DNA from: Catonia carolina
Taxonomy: Eukaryota; Arthropoda; Insecta; Hemiptera; Achilidae
Length of the DNA: 64,000 nucleotides
Assembly (NCBI GenBank): GCA_035578175.1
Contig: JAQMRL010000040.1
Coordinates: 558,001-622,000 of the forward strand
Reading direction: 5' to 3'
Shown: in pieces, positions 10,821 to 22,579 of the stretch
Layout of the letters: the number at the start of each line of letters is the position of its first letter
Position numbering within the stretch: the first letter of the stretch is position 1
Program-made: the position numbers and the translations under genes
The notes under the pieces: generated by a model
Databases searched by the model: none
Seen by the model: only the letters and a program-made list of their open reading frames with translations
What the model was told of the DNA's origin: nothing

Positions 10821-11530
10821 TCTGGTGTGAAACACTCACACAACTTTCTCTTGCCAATGCAAATAATTAACAATAAACCTAACATTAGTAATAAAATATT
10901 ACAAATAAACAAAAAACTAACCTCAAAAACATAACCTTATTTTAATCATGAGTGAATGATGCAAAATGAAAATCAACCTCAGTTTGGCTTAGAAATACGG
11001 AAAATCACGCTTTCACGCTAAACTAGGCTCTGTAGAGAAAAATGCTCTAAACAAAAGTTGTAGATCTTTTAATTTTCTATAAATTTAAATTATATACACT
11101 TTTGTCGTAAAATGCATACCAAGGCCGAAATCTTAAAAAAATCGATTTTTCTCACGTTTTCGTGAGAAAAAAACAGAAAATTGCTAATTACTGCTAAACT
11201 AAGCGTTATACCAAAAAATGTTTGAAATAAAAGTTGTAGGTTTTTAAATTCTCTACAACTTTTATTATATAAAATTTTTCGCTAAATTGCATATTAAAGC
11301 TGTAATCTTAAAAAAACTTTGTTTTTACGTGAAAACAGCCTCACCCAGAATTTCAGCAAACATGGCGCCTACCCTATCTTGTAGAGAATAAAAAATTGAG
11401 TAAATGAGGCGATTTTTAAAAAAATCGTAGGACCAGTTTTTGAGAAAATCGCAAAAAAGTGAAAAATTACACGAATAAACTACTACTTCCGGTTGACCGA
11501 TTTTGATGAAAATGTTCGTGTGGGTCGTAT
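10821..11530 (-). mobile_element. R repeat, 5'-truncated, inverse to the previous copy
   Basis: Begins with TCTGGTGTGAAACACTCACA (the 3' stem-loop end) and stops in the mid-block at TGTTCGTGT, without the CA core. With 9707-10667 it makes a large inverted repeat with a ~150-bp spacer. Confidence 0.85.
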
Positions 11531-12606
11531 ACAATTTCGCCACCTGACTTTAGCCCCACTCATTAAGCACAATGGGTGATAATGGCAATAACAAGGTACT
11601 TAGTAGGTAGGTGGTCGTAAATTAACCCTTTGATAAATTACCGATACTTGAGTAATTTACGACAGGGGTGTAATAAAAGTACTCTCTATCTCCTTCCCGA
11701 AGAAAGGGTACAGAGTAATAAATAGCAAACCTAGAAATAATATTGTGGGACTAAATTACAAAAGAACGGGTCTTGCATCAGGTAAAAAATATGTTTGTTA
11801 TTCAATAGATTTCTGAAAATGAAACCAACAAACTTTTAATATTAGAACCTATGTATGATAGACATAGTATTATAGTTGTTTTACTCCATGTATTTCAGTC
11901 AACGTTTATGTCAGTTATAACATTAATATATAAATTTAAAACTACTGTAGTTATATTAAATCAAATTACTATAATTTTAAAGTCTATTGTACAAACAAAA
12001 GTGGTTCTTTCGTTCCTATTTCCAGTATTACAGATTTTTATTTTTTTAAAGGTAGCTTGATCGAGAGTGTTCTTATATAATATTAGTCCATATCAAACCA
12101 ACTTTTTTTCTGTAATCCTGGGTTCTCTTGGGTAGAGTACAACAAAGGAGATATGGCCTACACCAGTTTCGTTTCTCAGAACCTGGCTTTTTAACATATT
12201 ACACACATCCTAATTACTATAAATCCATCCCACGAGGCAAAATTTGGGACCCGTTGGTCTTTGGGCTAAAATTAACGGCACTTTATCAGGATTGGTCGTC
12301 CCGCGTCTGTGCAATACTACACCTCACTTACACGCGGCATACACATCATCCTCATTTCATTGGGCCATACGATGACTTACTGTTTACAAGTTGAACAGAT
12401 TGCAACATACACATTCAGCATGTAGAAAATAATTACTATAAAAAATAATGAGTACCTATCCTTACTTTTTTCCCAAAAACCAGTAGGCCTACGTGTAACC
12501 TGTGGAAATCGTGTATTGTAAAGAACATTAATGTATCTTAAGAATCGACTGTTTGTTTTCGAAGTGTGAATATTTCAGTCTTATAATGATATGTTAATTT
12601 TAAAAA
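11531..12606. other. Unassigned intronic DNA
   Basis: No supported gene. Its 12330-12410 part resembles the 3' domain of SINE3 (TTGAACAGATTGCAACATAC), probably an old diverged copy. The 69- and 88-codon open frames here have no recognisable domain. Confidence 0.4.
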
Positions 12607-13538
12607 TCTGGTGTGAAACACTCGCACAACTTTCTCCTGCCAATGCAAATAATGAACAATATAATCTAACATTAGTAATAAAACATTAGAAATAAACAAA
12701 AAACTAACCTCAAAAAACAACCTAATTTTAATCATGAGTGAAAGACGCAAAATTAAGACGTTATTTTCTTTAAAAATTCAGAAAATCACTCTTTTACGCT
12801 AAATTAAGCTCTATAGAGAAAAATTCTTTCAGTAAAAGGTGTAGATCTTTAAATTTCCTATATATTTTGTTCTATACACTTTTGTCGTAAAATGCATACT
12901 AATGCCGAAATTGTAAAAAATCGATTTTTTTTACACTTTTTCGTGAGAAAAAAAAACAGAAATTCGCTTAACTAAGCGTTATACAAAAAAATGTTCGAAA
13001 TAAAAGTTCTAGGTTTTTGAATTGTCTACAACTTTTATTATATACATTTTTGCGCTAAAATGCATATTAAAGCTTCAATCTCAAGAAAAAACCATTTTTT
13101 CTACGAGAGCACAGCCTTCTCAAGAACTTCATGGCACCTACCCTATCTTATAGAGCATAAAAAGTGTAGTAAATGAAGCGATTTTTAAAAATATTAGGAG
13201 CCGTTTTTGAGAAAATCGCAAAAAGTGAAAAATTACACGAATAAACTGTTACTTACAGTTGACAGATTTTGTTGAAAATGTTTGTGTCGGGTACGGTAGT
13301 AGTACCTAACTTAAGTTCCAAGTTTCAACTTCGTACAGTACGATGTTCCGTTCTTGAGATTTTTTGTTCACACACCCACACACTCACACGCGCACACACA
13401 CACACCAAATGCTATAAAACATGTTTTTTGGGTTCAGGGGGTCTGAAAACGTGTAGATCCGATAAAAACTCGATTTAGAAAAATCGACATGAAAGCAATA
13501 CTTTTCTTCCTGTTACATACATATAGGCTAGAGAAAGT
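12607..13538 (-). mobile_element. R repeat, full length but diverged
   Basis: Full order of R landmarks in antisense, from TCTGGTGTGAAACACTCGCA to GCTAGAGAAAGT. More substituted than other copies, and the CA core is short (13370-13404). Confidence 0.8.
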
Positions 13539-14077
13539 AAAAAAATTGTGGGAAACATTTTCATTGATGGTACCATATGGTTTTTGTTTTAAATTTTTTT
13601 TTGGTTTTTGGTTTAATAAGCTTATGGTTGTTAAGAGCAGTGTTTGAATTGGTATAGGTTGTGATTCCCAAGTTTACACTTAATTTCAGCCGTATGTCGT
13701 TTCTTGCTAAACACAGTAGAAAAATTAGGTAATATTTAATACAAAATTTGAATAATATCATATTATTAGTTAATGTATAAACAGCAATTGACAAACATAG
13801 TTTGATTATTATTATAGAAAAATAGTACAGAAGAAAGAGTTACAGAGAGAGAGTGAGAGAGAACACTGTGGGGAAAAATATGGAATAAATAGAAAATGTG
13901 TTGAGGGTTGATGAGGCAAGTAGCAGGTAGTACAGAAGTGAGAGAGAACACTGTGGGGAAAAAATCAAAGAGTGACCGCCTTCTATAGAAGCTGTCAGTA
14001 CATGCCAAGGAACAAAGAAGAGATTACTGACCCTTTTAGTGGCGAATTCGGACATGTGGGTCCAATGTAGATCCGCC
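13539..14077. other. Unassigned DNA with a short direct repeat
   Basis: GAGAGAGAACACTGTGGGGA occurs at about 13853 and 13938 (85-bp spacing). No gene supported. Confidence 0.5.
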
Positions 14078-14226
14078 GTTCGTGTCGGGTCCGGTAGTGG
14101 TATGTAACTTAAGTTTCAAGTTTGTACGATGTTTCGTTCTTGAGATATTCTGTTCACACACACACACACGCGCGCGCGCGCGCGCACACACGCACACACA
14201 CACGCACACGCGCGCGCGCACACACA

Positions 14227-14275
<49 letters not shown>

Positions 14276-14406
14276 CAATCGCTAAAAACATGTTTTTTGG
14301 GTTCAGGGGGTCTGAAAACGTATAGATCCGGTGAAAACTCGATTTCGAAAAATCGACATGAAAACAATACTTTCCTTCCTGTATATTCATATAGGCAAGA
14401 GAAAGT
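14078..14406 (-). mobile_element. R repeat fragment with long CA/CG core
   Basis: Only the 5' half of R is present. The alternating purine-pyrimidine core (14156-14272) includes CGCGCG stretches, which could favour Z-DNA. Translated frames through the core are artefacts. Confidence 0.8.
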
Positions 14407-14544
14407 AAAAATAAAAATCATTGTTTGGCCAGTTATAATCTTTTAAAGTTAGTTTTATAAACCTATGTTAAAAATTAATTAAAAAGTTGTTATTTATGAA
14501 TAAACATTATACGATGCCAAGTACACTTAACATTCTGCCAGCAA
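14407..14544. repeat. Dispersed repeat also present near 33690-33830
   Basis: TCTTTTAAAGTTAGTTT and the region up to GCCAGCAAGCAGCAGGCAGG are found in inverse orientation at 33690-33830. The function is unknown. Confidence 0.6.
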
Positions 14545-14773
14545 GCAGCAGGCAGGTCTATGGTGTCATGGCCTCATTCTGTCTCATATCCGTTACGGTA
14601 TCTTAGTATGGGGTAATTCTAGCATGGGTAATATGAATAGGGTTTTTAACAATTCAAAAGAAAGCTATTAGGTGTATGGTGGGAGCTAACCAGCTAACCT
14701 CATCCACACCACTATTTAAGGAGCTTAAATTGCTTACAGTTCCCTCTCTCTACATTTTTGAGGTGATTATGTA

Positions 14774-15387
14774 CAGTATTGTGCGAATTAATGTGAACAA
14801 ACAGAAATAATTTGTAAATATGATTTATTTAGGACAAAGATACATTTAGGTACACTTACATGAGATAATTTCCATTAACTAGTATTTAATGTGTCCCCCT
14901 TTTACTTTTATGACTTCCTGGAGTCTTCTTGGCATGGAATCCACAAGTTTTTTGCAATTGTTTGTGATGGCTTCATCTCTAAACCAAACCTGAATCACTG
15001 CTTCCACCAGTTTTGTTTTTGTCGTACAGTCCAATTTTTGTAGCCTAGCCTTACATATTGCCCACAAATTTTCTATAGGATTAAGATCAGGTGAATTCCC
15101 AGGCCAATCAAGAAGGGTAATATTATTATCTGGCACGGAGCCGAGTCTTGTTGAAAAATTGCGGTCCCTTCGGCCTGTACTTTATTAAGTTCTATAGCTA
15201 AGCGTTGCCCTAGCAATGCTTTGTATTTTTCACTATTCATCATACCTTCAATTGGAATAAGTGTGCCAGTACCTGAGTATGAAAAACAGCCCCAGAAAAT
15301 TTTTTTGGGGGGATGTTTGACTGTTTGGTTAACCAACTTATGAAAACTGAAATTTTGTCTCTGTTCACATTAATTCGCACAATACTG
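14774..15387 (-). mobile_element. Tc1-like element, internally deleted
   Basis: 614 bp with inverted ends CAGTATTGTGCGAATTAATG, inserted at a TA (14772-14773 and 15388-15389) inside the LINE fragment. The LINE frame continues across after removal. Confidence 0.9.
14879..15336 (-). pseudogene. Tc1 transposase remnant (DD34E type)
   Basis: Two overlapping minus-strand frames. The first has WGCFSYSGTGTLIPIEGMMN and FQQDSAPCQ (second catalytic Asp). The second has DWPGNSPDLNPIENLWAICK, with the third catalytic Glu in NPIEN. A frameshift/deletion joins them, and the N-terminal DNA-binding domains and the first Asp are missing. No enzyme can be made. Confidence 0.85.
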
Positions 15388-15655
15388 TATGTTAGGCAAA
15401 ATAATTTTATGCAGAATTTCAATGTTCACAATCATAACACGAGAAACAGGAATGATTATTATGTGGCTAATCACTCCACAAAATTGTTTGAACAAAAACC
15501 TACTTATACAGGGAGAAAATTCATGAATAAATTACCCCAATTTTTAAAATGTTGTGAGGATTTGAATTCCTTTAAAAAAAATCTGAAAAATTACTTGATC
15601 GGTGAAACTTTTTATAGCGTACAAGAATTTATTTCTTGATAGTAGTGATGCATGG

Positions 15656-16029
15656 TGTAATTGTTATATGTATTTCAGGTGTTATAGCTGACATGTCCTA
15701 TAATCCTCCTGGAGTCTCCAGGGCGCAAAAAAAACAAAAACTTGTGAGCTGATATGCGCTGATGATCAGCAAGCAGGTTTCCCCACCAGCATTTACTATG
15801 AGACATCCGATTAAAATAAAATGACCTATTCCTACAAGTAGGCTCCCGCTTGTAAGCGACCAGCGTTCTTTTATGCGCTTACCCTTACTTGAGATCACGT
15901 ACAGAGTGTCACCGTAATAGAATATACAGCCTAAAGTTCCAAAGTTCGGAGACTTTTCTGCCGTCAATACGACTGCACCCACTAGGTTTGTCTAAAAGGT
16001 AAAGTCATTGCTGCAAAATAGCTGTTTAA
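15656..16029. mobile_element. T4-family end fragment and unassigned DNA
   Basis: 15760-15890 matches, in inverse orientation, the left end of the T4 element at 32158 (AAGCGCATAAAAGAACGCTG end, then GGGAGCC and AGGAATAGG). The remainder up to 16025 shows nothing recognisable. Confidence 0.55.
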
Positions 16030-16790
16030 GGGGAGCAGACCATTTTCATTATCCCTATACTTGCAATACTAATTTAGGTAGCTTTTTTGTATGAACGGTT
16101 AAAGCTACAAAGCTGAGCTTTGGCACACAGTACCTTTTTACAAATTTGTACCAGAGCTTTTTCATTTATCTTCATCCAATCTAAAAATGATTTTTATTAT
16201 CAAAAAATGTTCAAATGTAGCCCACATTTTTTTAATGAAAAAGACACCAAAAAAAAAACTCCAAAATTTTTGAAATACCTCTGGAGTAAATACACACCTT
16301 AGTACTAAAATGTAGTGTGTGAAATTTCACACTCCTAGGTGGGATGGTTCCTGAAATAAGTGTACCTAAAGTCAAAAAATACAATATGCGGATATAGTAA
16401 AAGCATAATACCGATGAATAATGCATAATACCGAAACAAAAACACCTATTGCCAATTGGAATTAACTTCAAAACAAAAACACAACCAATATTTTATCTTG
16501 CGTTACACCTGATCCCTATGTGTTCTGAAAATTATTGTTTTTATGTGAACGCGATCTCCGTAATGTTAGAGCAGTAACATTATTATATTAATCTCAATTT
16601 ACAAGAATGGAAAACGTGAATAAATATTGAAATAAACACTACGTATCCCATCAACGTAAAAACATAATTTTTCTCAACAGAAAAAGCTACGAATGTCGTG
16701 TTACATATCAATCGAAAAAGGGGAAAACGATATATCTATATATGGTAAAATTGAAAAACAATATTTTTTGTTGAAATCAGTCGGCTCCCC
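16030..16790. mobile_element. MITE with TTAA target (piggyBac-like)
   Basis: Inverted ends GGGGAGCAGAC and GTCGGCTCCCC, flanked by TTAA (16026-16029, 16791-16794). No transposase frame. Confidence 0.65.
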
Positions 16791-16950
16791 TTAAAGTCAC
16801 CAATTTGAAATGGTTATGCAAATAAAATTACTTTCCACCATTTTGTTTTGATTAATCTTAAGCAAATGAAACTCAAGGATACTTTTGTTACAAACCTATT
16901 TACTATAAGTGTAAAGTTACGATACGTCCGGCATATTAATTCAAAAAAAA

Positions 16951-17719
16951 TCTGGTGTGAAACACTCACACAACTTTCTCTTGCCAATGCAAATATTTAA
17001 CAATATAACCTAACATTAGTAATAAAACATTAGAAATAAACAAAAAACTAACCTCAATAAACATAACCTAATTTTAATCATGAGTGAAATACGCAAAATG
17101 AAAATCAACCTCAGTTTGGCTTAGAAATACGAAAAATCACTCTTTCTCTCTAAACTAGGCTCTATAGAGAAAAATGCTCTAAATAAAAGTTGCAGATCGT
17201 CCAATTTTCTATAAATTCGATTAAATAAACTTTTGTCGTAAAATGCATACTAAGGCCGAAATCTTAAAAAAATCAATTTTTCACACATTTTCGTGAGAAA
17301 AAAACAGAAAATCGCAAATTGCCGCTAAATTAAGCGTTATACAAAAAATTGTTTGAAATAAAAGTTGTAGGATTTTAAATTCTCTACAATTTTTATTATA
17401 TGCATTTTTGCGCTAAAATGCATATTAAAGCCGTAATCTTAAAAAAAAAGTTTTTACGAGAAAACACCCTCACCAAGAATTTCAGCACACATGACGCCTA
17501 CCCTATCTTGTAGAGAATAAAAAATTGAGTAAACCAGGCGATTTTAAAAAAAATCGTAGGACCAGTTTTTGAGAAAATCGCAAAAAAGTGAAAAATTATA
17601 CGAATAAACTACTACTTCCGGTTGACCGATTTTGATGAAAATGTTGGTGTCGGGTCCGGTAGTGGTATGTAACTTAAGTTTCAAGTTTGTACGATGTTTC
17701 GTTCTTGAGATATTCTGTT

Positions 17720-17814
<95 letters not shown>

Positions 17815-17945
17815 CAATCGCTAAAAACATGTTTTTTGGGTTCAGGGGGTCTGAAAACGTATAGATCCGGTGAAAACTCGATTTTGAAAAATCGACATGA
17901 AAACAATACTTTCCTTCCTATATATTCATACAGGCAAGAGAAAGT
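16951..17945 (-). mobile_element. R repeat, full length
   Basis: Complete antisense R with a long CA core (17720-17812). It is followed by a 172-bp segment that is repeated after the next R copy. Confidence 0.85.
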
Positions 17946-18117
17946 AAAAATAGTAACCTCTTTGTGGGACACCCGTTACGCCATGACACACTTATTAACA
18001 GCTAATCATGTAATAGTTGGTTAATGCCTAAAATAATATAAATATTAAAAGTTTTTAAGTTCTAAACATGTCCTACACGTTTTTTGGAACTATTCTGGAT
18101 GAAATTAACAAAAAATA
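17946..18117 (+). repeat. Direct repeat of 21186-21370
   Basis: Shared landmarks: AACCTCTTTGTGGGACACCC, CCATGACACACTTATT, GCCTAAAATAATAT, GTCCTACAC. With the preceding R it forms a tandemly duplicated unit. Confidence 0.8.
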
Positions 18118-18879
18118 TCTGGTGTGAAACACTCACACTACTTTCTCTTGACAATGTAAATAATTAACAATACAACCTAGGTAACATTAGTAATAAACAA
18201 AAAACCAACCTCAGAAATATAACCATATTTTAATCATGAGTGAAAGACGCAAAATTAAAATCAACCTCAGTTTGGCTTAAAAATACAAAATATCACTTTT
18301 TCACGCTAAACTAGGTTCTGTGGAGAAAAATGCTCTATATAAAAGTTGTAGATTTTTTAATTTACTAAAAATTTTATTATATACACTTTTGTCGTAAAAT
18401 GTATACTAAGGCTGAAATCTTTAAAAAAATCTATTTTTCACACGGTTCCGTGAGAAAAAAAACCAGAAAATCGCTAATTACCGCTAAACTAAGCATTATA
18501 AAAAAAAATGTTTGAAATTAAAGTTGTGGGATTTTAAATTCTCTACATTTTTTGTTATACATTTTTGCGCTTAAGTGCATATTAAAGTTGCAATCTCAAA
18601 AAAAAACAATTTTTTTACGAGAAAACCGTCTTTCCAAGAATTTCAGCAGACATAGCGCCTACCCTATCTTTTAGATCATAAAGAATGTAGTAAATGAGAC
18701 GATTTTTAAAAAAACGTAGGAACCGTTATTGAGAAAATCGTAAAAAGTGAAAAATAACAACACTAATAAACTACTACTTCCGATTGACCGATTTTGATGA
18801 AAATGTTTGTGTCGGGTCCGGTGGTGGTATCTACCTTAAGTTTCAAGTTAGTACGATGTTTCGTTCTTGAGATATTCTG

Positions 18880-18919
<40 letters not shown>

Positions 18920-19707
18920 AATAGCTAAAAAATGTTTTTTTTTGGTTTAGGGGGTCTGAAAACATGTAGATCCAGTGAAAACTCGATTTCGAAAAATCGA
19001 CATGAAAACAATACTTTCCTTCCTATACCGGGTGTTTGGAAAAGAACTCCCTCCTAGTTTCAATGTGTCGTAAAATCTGTACAAAGCGACCGACATACAC
19101 TATTGTAGTTAGTGGTGTTTGATTCATCAACTGTCCAAGTTTTGCTCCCATGCAGTTGGCAGGCCTGCTTGACCTTGAGACGCAGCAATGCTTAGTTCAG
19201 TTCAGTTTGATGGAAGATCGTGTGATAGGTCCTTTCATTTTTATAGAAGGAACAATAAACGGGAACATTTACCACGACCAGTTGACTGAGTATGTCTTTC
19301 CCCAAATAGACGATATTGAGGCAGAAAAAGGGCTAGTGTTTTTCCAACAAGATGGCGCTCCACCTCATTACAGTAACCAAGTGCGCGCGGCTCTTGATAC
19401 TCGCTTTCCGGGAAGGTGGATAGGCAGGTCTGGCCCAATCGCTTGGCCACCACGAAGCCCACACTTAACCCCACTGGATTTTTTCTTTTGGGGCCACATA
19501 CAAAATTAAGTGTACGAGGGGGTACCCAAAAGTATCCGGAATAGCTCTGCTGTGGGCGGAGCTTGTGCAGTACAAATTCCCGCCACTAGGCTGCTTGTAG
19601 CGCTACTCATTGCCAGTTCAATGCCATTTTGTTCGTTGATCTAGCTTGTTCTGTTCTCGTGCAGTGATTGTTCTCGCTAGTGCTGTTTTGTGCTCGTGTC
19701 GTTTTTC

Positions 19708-20834
19708 ATGATGGCAAGTTTTAATGAACAACGTGCGGCTGTGAAATTTTACTTCTTGCTCGGTAAAAACGCCGCGGAAACAGTTGTAATGTTGAACACA
19801 GCTTACAAAGACGACGCTATTGGAAAAACCCAAGTGTACGAGTGGTTTTTGCGCTTTAAAAATGGCGACATGTCGATTGAGAACAAACCTCGTTCTTTTT
19901 TTTTTTTTTTTTTTTGGTTTAACGTCCGACTGTTTTGCAACTCAAACCTCGTTCTGGACGACCGTCGACTTCCCGAACAGACGAAAATGTTGTGAAAGTG
20001 AAAGAAATTGTACGAACAGACCGACGACAGACCATTGACCAAATATCACAGGTTAGTGAGTTATCTTGGAGCTCAGTCCAACGCATTTTAACAGAAGACT
20101 TGACAATGAAAAGAGTCGCTGCCAAGTTTGTGCCTCGGGTTCTGACAGACACTCAAAAGGAACGTCGAATTGAAACGTGTAGTGATTTGAAACAACAGCT
20201 TGAAACTGATCCAGATTTCATGTCAAAGATCATTACGGGTGACGAGTCTTGGTGCTATGGGTACGACCCAGAAACCAAACAACAATCCAGTCAATGGAAG
20301 ACTTCATTATCACCCCGACCAAAAAAAAGTCGTCAAGTCAGATCGAACATCAAAACAATGCTGATTTGTTTTTTTGATGTGAGGGGAATTGTCCATTCAG
20401 AGTTCGTTCCACCAGGCCAGACGGTAAATCAAGCTTTTTATCTTGAAGTGTTAAGAAGACTACGAAACAGCATTCGTCGTAAAAGACCTAATTTGTGGCA
20501 GACAGGGGACTGGTTTTTCCACCACGACAACGCGCCTGCACACACGGCAATCTCGGTTACCCAGTTTTTGGCGAAAAACGGCATGGTTTTGCTACCACAC
20601 GCACCGTACTCACCCGATCTGACTCCGTGTGATTTTTTCTTGTTCCCACGCATGAAAAGGGGCATGAAAGGTCTCCGATTTAACAACGTTGATGATGTCA
20701 AGAAAAAAACGACGGATGAGCTGGCAGCCATCACTGAAGAGGAGTACAAAAAATGTTTTGAACAGTGGAAGCACCGGTGGGACAAATGTATTCGTTGTAA
20801 TGGAGAGTATTTTGAAGGGGATAAGGTTCTTTAG
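19708..20834 (+). pseudogene. M3 mariner transposase broken by a SINE insertion (DD34D)
   Basis: The first part (from ATG 19708) reads MMASFNEQRAAVKFYFLLGK to SIENKPRS. The second (from about 19956) reads GRPSTSRTDENVVKV to the stop at 20834. Landmarks: helix-turn-helix region, ITGDESWCYGYD (first Asp), FHHDNAPAHTA (second), YSPDLTPCDFFLF (third, 34 residues on). A 59-bp disruption (46-bp insert plus 13-bp duplication) shifts the frame between the halves. Otherwise the gene is close to intact at about 345 codons. In cut-and-paste transposition this enzyme excises the element and inserts it at TA. Confidence 0.88.
19897..19942 (-). mobile_element. SINE1 3' fragment with target duplication
   Basis: 46 bp: a T19 run, then GGTTTAACGTCCGACTGTTT and GCAACT. 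The flanks repeat CAAACCTCGTTCT (19884-19896, 19943-19955). The sequence is the inverse of the last part of SINE1 (33857-34029), so this is an extremely 5'-truncated insertion. Confidence 0.9.
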
Positions 20835-21185
20835 TAAATAAATTAAAAATAAATAGTTTTAAAAAATAATTCCGGTTTCTTTTGGGTACCCCCTCGTATA
20901 GTGAAAACATCCGAAACATCAATCATTTACGGGAAAGAATCGTCGTGGCGGTTGGGACAGTTACACCTGTTATGTTGCTGAGGTGGAATATCGTCTCGAC
21001 GTGTGCAGAGCTACAAATGGATCCCATGTTGAAGTCTACTAACATTAAACAAAACTTGAAGGAACACTCTTTAATTGTATGTACACGTTGATATAGTTTT
21101 TAATTAATTTCACCCATAAATTTTTACTTAAAACTAGGGAGTTCTTTTCCAAACACTCTATATATTCATATAGGCAAGAGACAGT

Positions 21186-21370
21186 AATAGCAACCTCTTC
21201 GTGGGACACCCGGTATATCCATGACACACTTATTGAATTAAGTAATTGTGTAATAGTTAATTAAAGCCTAAAATAATATAATATATGTAAGTATATAACT
21301 TATAAGTTTTTAAGTTGTAGAAATGTCCTACACTTTTTTTGGAACTATCCTGAATGGAATTAACAAAAAA
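21186..21370 (+). repeat. Direct repeat of 17946-18117
   Basis: Second copy of the R-flanking segment. It leads into the exon B upstream region. Confidence 0.8.
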
Positions 21371-21505
21371 AGCTTTTAAAAATATTAAAACAATAAACTA
21401 ATGAAATAACCAATTAATAAAAATAATCAATCGTAACCTTCACAACGAAAAGAAATTATAAAAAAATTCATTCGAAATAAAAAATTCACAAACTTATAAT
21501 AAAAA

Positions 21506-22447
21506 ATGGAGAAACTAAATCGTTTATTAAAATTAATTAAAAAATTAATATACAGTGACGATCGAAATTTAAATTTTTTTAAAGAATTTTCCGAATTTGA
21601 ATACATATGTAAATTCATAGCAATTTTACCATGTTTTAAAAATTTAAATGACATGATAAAATACGGTTATAAATTTTCATTTTTTTTAACAATATATATA
21701 TCTACATTATTTGTATCAATGAGTTATAATTATATACATGAAAGAGAAGTATTTCATTTATTTGATACACCATCGAAAATTTTAGTAATTGTTTACAATA
21801 CAACGTGTACAAGTGATTGTTTAATTATAATGTCCAATTTAAGATTAAGTTATAAAATGATAAATTCAATCAATAATATAGATGTATTTATAAAAAATAA
21901 AATACCAAAATTAAAAATTATTAAAAAATATAAAATTAAAAATAAAATACTGTTATATATTTTGATATTATTTGGTTTCCATACTACATGGTTTGGTTTT
22001 TTTCATATGATTAGTGCAGGACCAAAACTTTGTAGTGATATAATAATACTTGGTTTGATTAAATGTATGGTATTATATCCGTTATTAAAAACGCGAGCTT
22101 ATTTTATAATATATTTATTATATCAATTATTAATGTATTTTGATACATTATGTGAATATCTGAAAGATTATAGTGAGAGTTTATTAATAGATAAAAATGA
22201 TTTGAATAAATTAATTTATAATTTGGAGAATTGTAGATTGTTTAATCAAAGGTTGAATGAATGCATGCGATTAATTGACGAGGTAATCGGAATTAATGTT
22301 GTTTTGGAAGTTACGCGTTCGTTAATGGGTTTGAATAAGATTATATCGATATATCCAAATGTGCCAATTTTAAGTTATTTCTTCTTAATTGTGTCGATTC
22401 ATTTTATGATCATTACTGTCACTTTCTGTGAATCTATTAAAAATAAA
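21506..22447 (+). CDS. Gustatory receptor, alternative first exon B (residues 1-314)
   Basis: A 314-codon exon from ATG 21506 to the donor AAA-GTAAGT at 22447, phase 0, ending CESIKNK. It is a clear paralogue of exon A (shared SYNYIHERE, KMINSI, NKIPKL, and similar spacing of hydrophobic segments). The second half has the long hydrophobic run ILFGFHTTWFGFFHMI and the RLFNQRLNECMRLIDEVIG stretch, typical of the loop before the sixth helix of insect GRs. Base composition is extremely AT-rich. Joined to the three shared 3' exons it gives 389 residues, a usual GR length. An R repeat ends 320 bp upstream, as it does 254 bp upstream of exon A. The ligand is unknown. Confidence 0.88.
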
Positions 22448-22531
22448 GTAAGTATTACTTAAAAGTTTATAAATTTGCTAATTATTTCCATAACAGGCAG
22501 GTAGAGTATTTAATTAATTGCACTCGATTTG

Positions 22532-22532
22532 C

Positions 22533-22579
<47 letters not shown>
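22532..22579. repeat. (AAT)n microsatellite
   Basis: About 16 units of AAT in GR intron 1. The preceding 22480-22531 resembles the 5' end of SINE2 (CATAACAGGCAGGTAGAGT). Confidence 0.9.

Larger units (their letters stand above)
14545..15655 (+). pseudogene. LINE RT C-terminal fragment, split by a Tc1 element
   Basis: The reading across the insertion gives AIRCMVGANQLTSSTPLFKE and LKLLTVPSLYIFEVIMY before it, and HNHNTRNRNDY, GRKFMNKLPQ and FKKNLKNYLIGETFYS after it, stopping at about 15639. This is the usual C-terminal region of CR1/jockey-like LINE ORF2. In-frame stops upstream and the lack of the catalytic domain make it a dead fragment. Confidence 0.75.
19515..20896 (+). mobile_element. 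M3 mariner, near full length
   Basis: 1382 bp with inverted ends CGAGGGGGTACCCAAAAG, at a TA inside M4. It carries a full-length transposase frame broken only by a small SINE fragment. Confidence 0.9.
19150..21030 (+). pseudogene. M4 transposase remnant (DD41D)
   Basis: 19150-19509 encodes the catalytic core: FQQDGAPPHYSN, WPPRSPHLTPLDFFFWG, with 41 residues between the second and third Asp. Frame continuity resumes after M3 (SENIRNINHLRERI from about 20899). An in-frame TAA (19507) and loss of the N-terminal half make it inactive. Spacing of 41 matches the DD41D branch of the IS630-Tc1-mariner superfamily. Confidence 0.75.
19028..21158 (+). mobile_element. M4 Tc1/mariner element (DD41D type), split by M3
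   Basis: Inverted ends GTGTTTGGAAAAGAACTCCC on both sides next to TA. The net length without M3 is about 750 bp. Confidence 0.85.
18118..21185 (-). mobile_element. R repeat split by a nested stack of transposons
   Basis: R runs 18118-19027 and resumes at 21159 for its last ~27 bp (TATTCATATAGGCAAGAGA). The M4 element is inserted in its 5' palindrome. Confidence 0.85.

Noticed and set aside
11851..12060. Hydrophobic 69-residue frame, possible membrane protein exon
   Set aside because: Low-complexity AT-rich frame without splice sites in matching phase or receptor motifs.
14036..14421. Open frames of Cys-Val or His-Thr repeats through CA/GT tracts (also near 4634, 9383, 17544, 27586, 62628)
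   Set aside because: Dinucleotide repeats stay open in several frames. They belong to R cores.
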